DNA of 64,000 nucleotides, taken from positions 85,363-149,362 of the forward strand of contig JAFMBH010000002.1 in the NCBI GenBank assembly GCA_017858735.1. Direction: 5' to 3'. The translations under genes and the position numbers were made by a program. How positions within the stretch are numbered: position 1 is the stretch's first letter; each line of letters starts with the position of its first letter. Under the pieces are notes generated by a model. The model did no database searches and was not told the origin of the DNA. It was given only the letters and a program-made list of their open reading frames with translations. Shown here piece after piece: positions 53,615 through 64,000 of the stretch. The stretch is from Bacteroidota bacterium. Its GTDB lineage: Bacteria; Bacteroidota; Bacteroidia; Chitinophagales; Saprospiraceae.

Positions 53615-55831
53615 ATGAATAAATATCTCTTAGTCGTCTTTTTTGTCCCCTTTTTTCCAAATATGGTCTTCGCTCAGACGAAAATGGTCCAGCCTATTTA
53701 TCAGGATAAACCTTACCTACAAGACTATAGTGTAAAATATTATACTCAAAGTGCTGAGGTTCAACTTGAATCATCGCATAGTGACAGAAATGGTAACGTA
53801 AGTGTTTTTTCTAATAATGGTTTGCTAATTCCTCACAATGGGCAGTTTTTGTACCCGGGTACTTTTCAAGCCGATAAAAAATATCGGACCATTGGCAACA
53901 AAACGGTTCAAGGTGCTTTTGCTTACAAAGATCAATTTGTTTTAATCGATGATAAAGCCGTTTTTAGTAACGCCTGGGCTGGTTCTGTCTATTGTCATCA
54001 CGAGCTTCCAAAGGCAAATAAAGGCGTTGGGGGTAAAAATTTTGATTTTTTGATTGCTTACGAAAATGATTTTCATTATGTAAGTGAATCTAAAACACGG
54101 TTTACATCGACATTAGAGGATAAAATACTAAACCTTCGATATCAGGCGGGTTCCAATTTGTTCTGGTTACTTAGTGCGAAGGGCCTCTATAAATTTAATC
54201 CTGCAACGAATACTAATCTTTTGGTTTATAGCGGTACTGAACTTACCTCATTTGATATTCAGGGTAATAATGCCGTGATTGGAACTAAAAAGGGGTATTT
54301 TTTAGTCGATGTAGTCACCGGAAAAGCTTCCAGCTTAAATCAAAAATTACCTGTTACAGATATAACGGCTGTTTGCGTGATTGGGGATAGAATCTGGTTC
54401 GGTTCCACCAATGGTGCGTTTGCTTCGCGGAAAGATGGAAAGTATGATTATTATCAGGGGGAACGCTGGCTTCCGGGAAACCTTGTTAAAAGCATTAATC
54501 CAGGTCCAAATAATAGTGTCCTTGTGGTTACCGATGCTGGCCTGGGTCAGATTTGTTTTAAATCTATGACCTTACATGAAAAGGCACAGTTTTTTCAACA
54601 ACAAGTGCGTCAACGTCATATTAGAAATGGTTTTAACGCTTCGCTGGTAGGCATGGAAAAGGGAAATCTAAGCAGTGGATTTTTAGCAGATTCCGATAAT
54701 GATGGGCTTTGGACGTCCATGTATTTTGGTGCGGAAATTTTTCGCTATGCGGTAACTAAAGAGGCTGATGCCTTGGCAAATATCAGGGAATGCCTCGATG
54801 CTATGGAGCGTTTATATACGATTAATCCTATACCCGGCTTTCCATCTCGGTCTTTTGAACGACGCGGATTTATTGAAAAATTAAGTGATCCGGAACGTTG
54901 GCAACATTCTCCGGATCAGGAATGGGACTGGAAAGCGACTACTTCTTCAGACGAGGTGATTGGCCATATTTTTGCCTTTGGTGCCTTAGCTGAATTGGTG
55001 CAGGTTCCAGATGTGAAATCCCGCGCTATTCAACTTATCGATACCCTAATGTCGCATATCATTAAAAATGACTGGTATCTCATAGATTATGACGGGAAAC
55101 CTACTCTTTGGGGTAAATGGAATCCTTCTTATGTGAATGGTTTTCCTACCAATGTGGGTGACCGGAAATTAAATTCCAGTAATATCGTTGCTATGCTTCA
55201 AACAGCTTACCGCTTTACCAATAAACCAATCTATAAGGAGAAGGCTTTTGAACTCATGAATAAACATAAATATTATGAAAATTTAATGAGACCTATGGCT
55301 TTTATAAGCATGGCACCCGCAAATGCCGATGATTATTCCAAATATCTTTCCGAAGCGTGGAATCATTCCGATGATGAAATGTATTTTATGGGCTATTGGG
55401 GGCTTTTTAGATATGCTTTTAATGATACCCTGAAAACGAGTTTTAAAAAATCTATTATAGACCATTTTCAAGCGGAACGTCCGGAAAAAGAAGGTCTTTG
55501 GAATATTTTTACTGCCGTAACGGGTACGCCTGATTTCGATTTAAATGAGGGGGTTTGGTATTTGAAAGAACATCCCTTAGATCTTATCGATTGGGCCATT
55601 GCTAATAGTCATAGGGCAGATATTGAGAAAATAGCGCCTAATTTTAGAAATCAAACCATCAAGGAGGTACTTCCTCCCGATGAACGTCCTGTTCAACGTC
55701 ATAATGCCAATATGTTTAATCTCGATAGGAAGGCAGGTAACGGTGTTTCAGAACACAGTGCCGGCGATATCTGGCTTTTACCCTATTGGATGGGCCGATT
55801 CCTTGGGGTAATTAGTGCCCCATCAAAATAA
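53615..55831 (+). CDS. secreted protein: propeller-like N-terminal half, alpha-toroid-like C-terminal half
   Basis: 738 residues with a signal peptide (1-21, before QTKMVQPIY). Residues 50-325 carry strand repeats like two-component regulator propellers (ITAVCVIGDRIWFGSTNGAF, LFWLLSAKGLYKFNP). Residues 350-735 are helical, with DNDGLWTSMYFGAEIFRY, TTSSDEVIGHIFAFGALAEL and EAWNHSDDEMYFMGYWGL, resembling (alpha/alpha)6-barrel glycan enzymes. No kinase, membrane helix or sorting domain is present. No family assigned; polysaccharide processing is a guess. It is followed by a terminator and repeat copy B. Confidence 0.75.
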   Translation: MNKYLLVVFFVPFFPNMVFAQTKMVQPIYQDKPYLQDYSVKYYTQSAEVQLESSHSDRNGNVSVFSNNGLLIPHNGQFLYPGTFQADKKYRTIGNKTVQGAFAYKDQFVLIDDKAVFSNAWAGSVYCHHELPKANKGVGGKNFDFLIAYENDFHYVSESKTRFTSTLEDKILNLRYQAGSNLFWLLSAKGLYKFNPATNTNLLVYSGTELTSFDIQGNNAVIGTKKGYFLVDVVTGKASSLNQKLPVTDITAVCVIGDRIWFGSTNGAFASRKDGKYDYYQGERWLPGNLVKSINPGPNNSVLVVTDAGLGQICFKSMTLHEKAQFFQQQVRQRHIRNGFNASLVGMEKGNLSSGFLADSDNDGLWTSMYFGAEIFRYAVTKEADALANIRECLDAMERLYTINPIPGFPSRSFERRGFIEKLSDPERWQHSPDQEWDWKATTSSDEVIGHIFAFGALAELVQVPDVKSRAIQLIDTLMSHIIKNDWYLIDYDGKPTLWGKWNPSYVNGFPTNVGDRKLNSSNIVAMLQTAYRFTNKPIYKEKAFELMNKHKYYENLMRPMAFISMAPANADDYSKYLSEAWNHSDDEMYFMGYWGLFRYAFNDTLKTSFKKSIIDHFQAERPEKEGLWNIFTAVTGTPDFDLNEGVWYLKEHPLDLIDWAIANSHRADIEKIAPNFRNQTIKEVLPPDERPVQRHNANMFNLDRKAGNGVSEHSAGDIWLLPYWMGRFLGVISAPSK

Positions 55832-55838
55832 TGATTTA

Positions 55839-55870
55839 AGAGGCTGTTTAAAAAGATAATCTCTTTTTTT
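55839..55870 (+). terminator. intrinsic terminator
   Basis: AGAGGCTGTT pairs with GATAATCTCT around the loop TAAAAA with one mismatch and some G-T pairs, followed by T6. It starts 8 bp after the stop of the propeller gene. It resembles the terminator after katG in stem start and loop. Confidence 0.78.
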
Positions 55871-55895
55871 AGGACGAGTTATTTAGTGGGGTTCT

Positions 55896-56153
55896 GAATC
55901 AGGATTTGCAGGATTTTGAGGATTAAAGAGAACGTCTTCGGTTTGGGTGTAAGGGTTATTTGTAGAGGATTACTTTTTACACTTCTTTTCGCCGATGCGT
56001 AACGCATCGGCGAGGGGCTTAGCAATGAAAGTACCATTTAATAATAATCTTCAGAATCAATCTAACGACGCTATGGTTAATCCTAGAAATCTTGTAAATC
56101 CTGATTCAAATAACTTGCTACTGCACGCATAATTTCCACCCAAGAATGGGTGC
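55896..56153 (+). repeat. dispersed palindromic repeat, full copy B
   Basis: Same layout as copy A: left arm 55896-55925 (GAATCAGGATTTGCAGGATT...), the identical 25-nt palindrome at 55989-56013 followed by GGGGC, and right arm 56078-56107 (TAATCCTAGAAATC...GATTC). The shared right flank runs on to AATTTCCACCCAAG. Arms have drifted more than in copy A, the palindrome not at all. Confidence 0.85.
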
Positions 56154-56363
56154 ATAATTGCTCCAAATTATTTTTATTTTACATTTTTGTAGGTTTTAGT
56201 GCCTTTAAGATAACTTATTAGGAGGGTATTTTTTATCTTTTTATACTTTAAATAAACAAGCTATTATTATTTATAAAGTAGGACAATAGCTTTATATGTA
56301 GTAAATTACAAAAAATTAAACAAATTGATTTTCAGCTTGTTTGAACCATTTTATCACCTTGGA

Positions 56364-57086
56364 ATGCCTACTTTAATCTCTTTTAAGTCCGTTGTCGGGT
56401 TATTTTTCCTTGTTTTTTTGCTCTCTTGCAAGAAAAACGAGAACGAAGTTGTGCCAAAAGAAATAGTGGGTTTTAATGGAGAGTTAGTTAAGTCATTGAC
56501 CTGGCTGGCATTAGGTGATTCTTATACCATTGGTCAGGGGGTAAAAGAACAGGAAAGATTTCCGGCACAGGCAGTTAAATTATTAGATGAACGAAACTTT
56601 TTTGTTAATGAGTTGAATTATGTTGCGGTAACTGGCTGGACCACAAATGATTTAATGGTTGGATTAGATTATTATAAACCAAAATCACATACTATCGTAA
56701 GTTTGTTGATAGGTGTGAATGACCAATACATAGAATGGGACACGGTAGGGTACAGGGAGAGATTGTCAGTCCTTATGAAACGGTCTATTGTGCTGGCAAA
56801 CAATAAACCTAATCATGTCTTTGTTTTATCCATTCCAGATTATAGCGTAACCCCTTATGCCCGTTTTCTCGATGCTAAGGAAATTGCTCTGCAGATTAAT
56901 CAGTTTAACCAGATTATTTATGAGGTGTCGGAAGAATATGGTTGTCCATTTGTCGATATTACCCCATTTACCAGGGAGGCCGAAAATAATCCGTCCTTAA
57001 TTTGCGATGATAATCTTCATCCTTCCGGCTATGATTATGGCAGATGGGCAGAAAAACTGGTAACCGCTATTCGGGGTGTTTTATAA
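56364..57086 (+). CDS. SGNH/GDSL family hydrolase lipoprotein
   Basis: 240 residues from the ATG at 56364, chosen because it puts a normal signal sequence before the lipobox LLSCKK. Block I WLALGDSYTIGQG (catalytic Ser), block III LIGVNDQYIEWD, and block V DDNLHPSGYDYG (Asp and His) are all present, so the enzyme should be active as an esterase or lipase-like deacylase. Membrane-anchored; substrate unknown. Confidence 0.88.
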   Translation: MPTLISFKSVVGLFFLVFLLSCKKNENEVVPKEIVGFNGELVKSLTWLALGDSYTIGQGVKEQERFPAQAVKLLDERNFFVNELNYVAVTGWTTNDLMVGLDYYKPKSHTIVSLLIGVNDQYIEWDTVGYRERLSVLMKRSIVLANNKPNHVFVLSIPDYSVTPYARFLDAKEIALQINQFNQIIYEVSEEYGCPFVDITPFTREAENNPSLICDDNLHPSGYDYGRWAEKLVTAIRGVL

Positions 57087-57114
57087 TTACCCTGAATAGC
57101 AGGTTACAGATATT

Positions 57115-58443
57115 TTATTTTTCAAATTCAATGATGTATTCAGAAAAATATCTACCAAGATTAGAATATTTAAAGAAAAGTCGCGCTTTTTTACCAAGTT
57201 TCAAACTGGTATTTTTTGCTGCAATATCTTCTTTTGTTTTCATAGGTTGAAGGGAAGGGTACCAAAGAACATGACCAGGTTTTTGAACCAGAACCTGAGG
57301 TTCAGTCCATTTTTGAGAATGATCATCCATCCCTAAATCCTTATGATAATTAAAGGAAATATATAGTTTATCGCCTATCCATGATTGTCCTTCTACATGT
57401 CCCATCAGCATGACCCAGCAATTTAAATAGGTATTCCAGCTTACGGAAGGACCCCAATGAAATCCACCAGACTTAGATGAAGCGGGACCCCCGCCTTTTT
57501 CTATTGGAATCTGTAATGATTTGATAGGTTCACCGATACCGTCCCAGGGAGCATTAAATCCCGTTCCGTCCCAACGATTTGCTTTTCCCCGGGGTTGATC
57601 GAGATCTGAAATGAGCATTCTTGCCACACTAATACATTGTCCGGAATGTTCTTTTTCAGGCGTATAGGTGGCAGGGTCATATATACCAGGATAGCCGTAT
57701 TCACCATAAAAAAGATATAAATAATCGCCCACGGCAACGGCGGAAGGATCACCAATTCCCCCGGCAAACGTTTTAGATATATTATGTTTATTTAAAATCA
57801 TCCGAGGTTGTTTATCCTCGAGAAATAGCCCTTTATTTTCCCAGTGCCAGCCTCCGTCGGTCGATTTCATAACACCAATTCTGGGAACTGCGGCAGGGGT
57901 AATTCTATCCGTTAGACCCAGGGGCCAGTCTTTATCGAGGTAACCTTCCTTTGTTTCAGGATTAAAAGGCAGGGTTTCCGGATAGTTTTCATTGTGATAA
58001 ATGGCGTACAAGGTGCGACCAGAGGAGTCGTTTTTAGCCTGATAAACCGTTTCAAACCAAATGGCACCATGTAAGCCTTTTTGCCCTACTGGAGCATTCA
58101 GTGGTAAGGAAGGGGCTATATATTTATCTGCCGGCGTACTAAAAACCTCATCTGCATTGAATCCAGAGGCGAATTTCAAATCTCTGGCATACCCCCAAAC
58201 AGGATCCTCTCCATATTTTCCAGGAAAAATCCTGAGGGTATCGCCAATCCAGGCTTCCGCCATATTACAGTCAACAAAATTATTGAAATGAAAAGTATCC
58301 GTAGTTATCAACTTAAATTCAACCCCGTTAGACTGGTCAGTTTTACCTTCATTTTCTTTATACGAAGGTTGACACCCTGCCAACATTATTACTAAAAATA
58401 GAAGATTTTGGGCAGATAAATAAGGGCTGCTCTTGTATGCCAT
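57115..58443 (-). CDS. lipoprotein, probable beta-propeller carbohydrate-active type
   Basis: 442 residues. Lipobox VIMLAGCQP near residue 24. Repeated blade-like motifs follow: GVMKSTDGGWHWENKG, GGIGDPSAVAVGDYLYLFY, GGFHWGPSVSWNTYLNCWVML and SQKWTEPQVL. The pattern, with STDGG and DPS motifs, resembles five-bladed propellers (DUF4185 or GH43/GH117-like). A catalytic acid triad cannot be confirmed by eye. Convergent with the SGNH hydrolase gene and 27 bp downstream of the receptor gene on the same strand. Confidence 0.7.
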   Translation of the reverse strand: MAYKSSPYLSAQNLLFLVIMLAGCQPSYKENEGKTDQSNGVEFKLITTDTFHFNNFVDCNMAEAWIGDTLRIFPGKYGEDPVWGYARDLKFASGFNADEVFSTPADKYIAPSLPLNAPVGQKGLHGAIWFETVYQAKNDSSGRTLYAIYHNENYPETLPFNPETKEGYLDKDWPLGLTDRITPAAVPRIGVMKSTDGGWHWENKGLFLEDKQPRMILNKHNISKTFAGGIGDPSAVAVGDYLYLFYGEYGYPGIYDPATYTPEKEHSGQCISVARMLISDLDQPRGKANRWDGTGFNAPWDGIGEPIKSLQIPIEKGGGPASSKSGGFHWGPSVSWNTYLNCWVMLMGHVEGQSWIGDKLYISFNYHKDLGMDDHSQKWTEPQVLVQKPGHVLWYPSLQPMKTKEDIAAKNTSLKLGKKARLFFKYSNLGRYFSEYIIEFEK

Positions 58444-58470
58444 AATTTCCTTAGTTTAAATATAAAAATA

Positions 58471-60408
58471 CTAAAACTTTAGATTTATTCCTCCGGAAAT
58501 CATGAACGGAATGCTTTGGTATCCATATATATCAAAGAATTTTTTGTTGAATAAATTCTGAGCATCAATGAAAAAGGAGACCTTATCGCTCATTTTATAC
58601 GACCCATATCCATTGAATATTGTGTATGGTTCTAACACTACATCTGCCTGTTCATAACCTCCTATGTCATATCTGGCACTCAAAGTTTTGCTGCTTATGC
58701 TGGCAAATAGCTTAGTGGATATCTCATAATTTAAGGTTAAGTTCAACGTATGTGCTGGTCTGCGCAATAAATACGGATAGGTAATGGATTCTTTGTTTGT
58801 CTCCCTGTTTTGGGTCAATTCCTGTCCACTTAAATAGGTGTAATTCATATTTAAATGAAAGGATTTAGTTACATCAAGATTCGATTCAAGTTCAAAGCCA
58901 TTAACTCGTTGTTCCACAAAATTGAAATACTTAAAGTCCACGAAATTATAGTCTATTCCGGAAGTTATCTGTCTTGAAAAAAAGACGCCTCTAAAAAAAG
59001 ATCGGGCAGATTTATATTGAACGCCCACCTCGACATTTATAGCTTCCTCTGGTTTTAAATCTAGATTTCCAGCGTAAAAATCATATAATTGATAGATACT
59101 TGGTACTTTGTAAGCAGAGGAAATACTTCCCATAATCATCCAATGTTCATTATACCGAAAAGAAGGATTGAGCGTAAAGGTAGAATTTACGCCATAAATG
59201 GAATGTTTATTAAATCTACTGCCCAATTCAAGTTGAAACGGATTTTTATCAGAGGAGTAAAGGATAGAACCGTAAACGGAATATTGGGAAATACGCGAAT
59301 CCTTAAATTCATTTTCGAACGGACCAAAAGAACTGACAGACAAATACAAACTGTTCATAGAAGAAGTGCGAAGTTCACTGCCCATTATGGCAGTTACGTT
59401 TTTTAAAATTTTGATGTTGCCAAACAACTCCGTATAATCCGAATATCCGTTCAGAGAATGAGTAGAAAATAGGGGACTCCCTGCACTAAAATCTTTATCG
59501 TAATATCTACTATTATTGACCTTTTGATAATTTCCGGTAAGGGAAAACTGCCCTTTTTTGTAGGTAAATCCAGCGCCTGCAAAGAGCGCCTGGTCTTCAG
59601 AGAAAAAATGTATGGCATCAGAAAAAGGCCCGTTATCTAAGTCAGTCTTGTAATATCTGTGTTGGATAAAGGAGTTGAAAGTTAGGGTTTTGTTAGCTTG
59701 ATACGCTAGGGATGCGCCAAAATTATTTCCAAATAGGGCATCGGTATCAAAACCTGAGGTGCCCGTGCTGTCAAATGCGGAGGAGAATCCTGCACTACTT
59801 TGATGATTAAAACGGGCAGTGTATTTAAATTTTCCGAATTTACCGGACGCATTTACATTGCTTTTAAAAACGCCATAATTACCTGCCGTCAAATTGGCGT
59901 TCAGGTGAACGAGTTTATCTATATCATTTTTAGTAGTGATGAAATTAATTACACCACCCAGCGCATCACTTCCATAGAGCGTACTTTGAGCTCCTTTACA
60001 AATCTCAATCCGCTCTATATCATTTACAGAGAGGAGATTAAGATTAAATTCATTGTTAATCATAGAGGGGTCATTCATAGGAATTCCGTCTATGAGAATC
60101 AATGTTCTACCACTTGATGCACCGCGGAGAAAAACGGTTTGCGCACTGCCAATATTATTGAGGGCACCGTTAACAATGAGACCTGCTTGTTCATTTAAAA
60201 TTTGTGCGACGGTTTTACCGGCACTTTTTTCCAGCAGATCTTTTGAAATAATAGTTATTATTTTCCCCGTTGTACTTTGTTTTTGTTCCGTTTTATTTGC
60301 GGTGACAACAATGGGGTCAAACAGGACAGAGGTAACGGTGTCGAGTTGTGAATAAACAACAAAAGGAATAGATAGGGCGGTTAAAAAACCAAACATTTTT
60401 TTACTCAT
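58471..60408 (-). CDS. btuB: BtuB-like TonB-dependent cobalamin receptor
   Basis: 645 residues. Signal peptide (1-20), TonB-box region (PIVVTANKTEQ), plug domain with VFLRGASSGRTLILIDGIPMND and ERIEICKGAQSTLYGSDALGGVINFIT, and a barrel ending GGINLKF. Length and plug match the BtuB subfamily and there is no CarboxypepD_reg domain. A cobalamin riboswitch lies 115 bp upstream, which makes vitamin B12 or a related corrinoid the likely cargo. Confidence 0.92.
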   Translation of the reverse strand: MSKKMFGFLTALSIPFVVYSQLDTVTSVLFDPIVVTANKTEQKQSTTGKIITIISKDLLEKSAGKTVAQILNEQAGLIVNGALNNIGSAQTVFLRGASSGRTLILIDGIPMNDPSMINNEFNLNLLSVNDIERIEICKGAQSTLYGSDALGGVINFITTKNDIDKLVHLNANLTAGNYGVFKSNVNASGKFGKFKYTARFNHQSSAGFSSAFDSTGTSGFDTDALFGNNFGASLAYQANKTLTFNSFIQHRYYKTDLDNGPFSDAIHFFSEDQALFAGAGFTYKKGQFSLTGNYQKVNNSRYYDKDFSAGSPLFSTHSLNGYSDYTELFGNIKILKNVTAIMGSELRTSSMNSLYLSVSSFGPFENEFKDSRISQYSVYGSILYSSDKNPFQLELGSRFNKHSIYGVNSTFTLNPSFRYNEHWMIMGSISSAYKVPSIYQLYDFYAGNLDLKPEEAINVEVGVQYKSARSFFRGVFFSRQITSGIDYNFVDFKYFNFVEQRVNGFELESNLDVTKSFHLNMNYTYLSGQELTQNRETNKESITYPYLLRRPAHTLNLTLNYEISTKLFASISSKTLSARYDIGGYEQADVVLEPYTIFNGYGSYKMSDKVSFFIDAQNLFNKKFFDIYGYQSIPFMISGGINLKF

Positions 60409-60522
60409 TGTAATGAAATATTAGATGACACAATGAGCTCCCGGATAATACGACAAATGAGATAAACCCCACTTTAGAGGTAAACAACACTAGCAGCCTT
60501 TCTCCCGAAAGCTTGAACGCTT

Positions 60523-60700
60523 TTTCAAAAGGCAGGTCTTCTGGCTCATTTTAAAATAGACACCTTCCCATTTGAAAAACAGTGGTGTATCGTCTATTTT
60601 TTATATACTTTTTATAGCATATCAAAATTTACAGCTACGGGGATAGCTCCTGATTTAAACAGGATTCCCTTTTAATTCCGCTTGAACGGAAACCAATTGA
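60523..60700 (-). promoter_or_regulatory. cobalamin (B12) riboswitch
   Basis: Read on the minus strand, it has GGTTTCCGTTCAAGCGG, GGGAATCCTG, GCTATCCCCGTAGCTGTAA, CACTG, GGGAAGGTG and the B12 box GCCAGAAGACCTGCC (60531-60545). All core elements occur in order. It controls the BtuB-like receptor, lowering expression when adenosylcobalamin is plentiful. A GAAAAAGCGTTCAAGCTTTC stretch just after the B12 box may belong to the expression platform. Confidence 0.95.
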
Positions 60701-60704
60701 ACCT

Positions 60705-60712
60705 CAAATATA
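60705..60712 (-). promoter_or_regulatory. -7 box for B12-riboswitch transcript
   Basis: On the minus strand TATATTTG fits TAnnTTTG and lies about 5 bp upstream of the first conserved riboswitch sequence. A TTGACA-like stretch sits 14 bp further up. Confidence 0.55.
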
Positions 60713-60814
60713 TTTTTATTTTATGTCAATCCAGTTTTTTTTGAAGGGAAAAATATTTAATTCTTATTCCTTATGGTTATTTTCAACCATTCATTTTTAA
60801 GATTGTTATTATAG

Positions 60815-63091
<2,277 letters not shown>

Positions 63092-63114
63092 TGAAGTAAG
63101 TTATATTTTGTTAA

Positions 63115-63148
63115 AGAGGTTATCTAAAAAGGTAGCCTCTTTTTTTTT
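63115..63148 (+). terminator. intrinsic terminator of katG
   Basis: AGAGGTTATC pairs with GGTAGCCTCT over 10 positions around the loop TAAAAA, followed by T8, 24 bp after the katG stop. Confidence 0.88.
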
Positions 63149-63187
63149 GTTTTTTCTTGGCGAAAATTACCCCTAACGCTCGGCTTT

Positions 63188-63275
63188 GAATAAGGATTTT
63201 TAGGATTACAGAGGACGTCTTCGATTTGGGTGTAAGGTTTATTTGTCGAGGATTACTTTTACTATTCTGCTTCAA
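63188..63275 (+). repeat. dispersed repeat, decayed left half (copy C)
   Basis: GAATAAGGATTTTTAGGATTACAGAGGACGTCTTCGATTTGGGTGTAAG follows the left half of copies A and B through GAGGATTACTTTT, with one 9-bp unit missing from the arm. It stops before the central palindrome; no right half follows. Confidence 0.75.
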
Positions 63276-63537
63276 ATGAGTTACACGGCAAAGGTCTAAT
63301 ATTCGAAATTTTTATAAGATAGATATGTGTTAGATAATGAGCGTTTTAATAAAACCTATTTATAGAAAAGAAGAAACTTGGAATATTTCAACGATGATTT
63401 TTCAAGAAGGCTAATTAAATCAAGGCTTTTAGCATTATTTTAATAAAAAAAATTTATTATATTAATAAATAAAAATAATTAATAAATAAAAACTACCTTT
63501 AAGAAAACCAGATTTATAAAATTTAACACAAAGCGAG

Positions 63538-64000
63538 ATGAATGTAAGAATCATTATTCTTTTTCTCTTTCCGATGTTTGCTTTAGCCCAGACACCGCAA
63601 AAGATTAATTTCCAGTCTGTCTTGAGGAATAGCTCGGGCGAGGTGGTCGGAAATAGGGGAGTCAATATGCGAATTAGTATATTGTCTGGGAGTTCGAATG
63701 GAAGCAGCGTATTTAGTGAAACGCATGTTAAAACGACGGATGCCCTGGGATTGATTAGCTTACAAATTGGGATGGGTACGTTGCTATCTGGCGCGTTTAA
63801 TAATATTAATTGGGGTAATCTGGCTCATTTTATTAAGTTGGAAGCTGATTTTAATGGGGGAACCAGTTATGAGTTGTTGGGTACACAGGAACTGATGAGT
63901 GTTCCTTATGCACTTTACGCTATTAAGACAGATACATCAGTACTGAACCTGACGAGCAGATTAGCTACGAAGTTGAATGTTACGGACACCGCCTTTTTGT
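63538..64000 (+). CDS. secreted protein of PQKINFQ/VPYALYA type (3' end outside window)
   Basis: Not in the ORF track because no stop falls in the window. The ATG at 63538 opens 154 codons: a signal peptide (RIIILFLFPMFALA, cut before QTPQ), then PQKINFQSVLRNSSGEVV, RISILSGSS, GLISLQIGMG, FNNINWGNL, and MSVPYALYAIKTD. This N-terminal module is common at the head of long secreted or tail-fibre-like proteins in Bacteroidota. Sites beyond residue 154 are unknown. Confidence 0.85.
   Translation, partial: MNVRIIILFLFPMFALAQTPQKINFQSVLRNSSGEVVGNRGVNMRISILSGSSNGSSVFSETHVKTTDALGLISLQIGMGTLLSGAFNNINWGNLAHFIKLEADFNGGTSYELLGTQELMSVPYALYAIKTDTSVLNLTSRLATKLNVTDTAFL

Larger units (their letters stand above)
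55832..56363. other. intergenic region with terminator and repeat copy B
   Basis: 532 bp to the chosen start of the SGNH gene. It holds a terminator (55839-55870), repeat copy B (55896-56153), and about 200 bp of AT-rich DNA in which no gene or clear promoter box was seen. Confidence 0.8.
63092..63537. other. intergenic region with terminator and decayed repeat C
   Basis: 446 bp. It holds the katG terminator (63115-63148), a decayed left half of the dispersed repeat (63188-63275), and an AT-rich tract with ATTAATAAATAAAAA twice (63461-63475 and 63478-63492, 17-bp period) before the last gene. No gene is supported; the ORF at 63462 on the minus strand was rejected. Confidence 0.8.

Noticed and set aside
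63462-63665. 67-codon minus-strand ORF
   Set aside because: It overlaps the start and signal peptide of the well-supported gene at 63538 on the other strand.

Overview
The window looks like a chromosomal segment from a member of the Bacteroidota, most likely a Saprospira-like lineage. The evidence is: three giant secreted proteins ending in the gliding-motility-associated (type B, T9SS) sorting domain; Bacteroidota-type -7 boxes (TAnnTTTG) just upstream of three RNA elements; a tmRNA whose tag reads GENNYALAA; an ExbB-ExbD-ExbD-TonB set; and a truncated secreted protein of the PQKINFQ/VPYALYA type at the right edge. The lineage call is inference from these features, not from a search.

Layout. 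1-3.3 kb: 3' part of a repeat-rich adhesin. 3.4-7 kb (minus): a two-gene beta-oxidation operon (FadN-type fused dehydrogenase/hydratase and thiolase), then a family 2 glycosyltransferase. 7.9-13.3 kb (plus): the energy-transduction operon exbB-exbD-exbD-tonB followed by folC and an M14 peptidase. 13.3-21 kb (minus): an oxidoreductase, two small membrane proteins and a compact five-gene set (FMO-type monooxygenase, PECR-like enoyl-CoA reductase, acyl-CoA synthetase, ALDH3-type aldehyde dehydrogenase, SDR) whose enzyme types match, step for step, the eukaryotic route from an isoprenoid alcohol such as phytol to a saturated acyl-CoA. 21.2-23.8 kb: a second M14 peptidase. 24.3-31.5 kb (minus): riboflavin synthase behind an FN3-like adhesin, rmlD/rmlC, and the GTPases Der and Era. 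32.2-35.3 kb: a NadR-like kinase, a TPP riboswitch and a TonB-dependent receptor. 36-42.1 kb: a 2011-residue adhesin with 16 Cys-paired repeats, a paralogue of the gene at the left edge, followed by purC.

43-49.4 kb is mixed: a Cys-rich lipoprotein, a DUF5077/DUF3472 protein, a DUF1801 protein, a HOGA-like aldolase divergent from a LYS1-like saccharopine dehydrogenase, a NYN/cold-shock protein and ssrA. 49.5-53.5 kb has a GH3 enzyme, a DUF4143 ATPase and a broken hipBA toxin-antitoxin locus in which hipB is whole but hipA is cut to 37 codons. 53.6-58.4 kb has a secreted propeller/alpha-toroid protein, an SGNH hydrolase and a lipoprotein of likely propeller fold. 58.5-60.7 kb is a BtuB-like receptor under a cobalamin riboswitch; 60.9-63.1 kb is katG.

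The strongest non-coding discovery is a dispersed repeat of about 250 bp, with 30-bp inverted arms built on a 9-bp period and an identical 25-bp central palindrome. Two full copies (23.9 kb and 55.9 kb), an extra duplicated half and one decayed half (63.2 kb) lie behind genes. No transposase or CRISPR array was seen, and no tRNA was noticed in the gaps read by eye.
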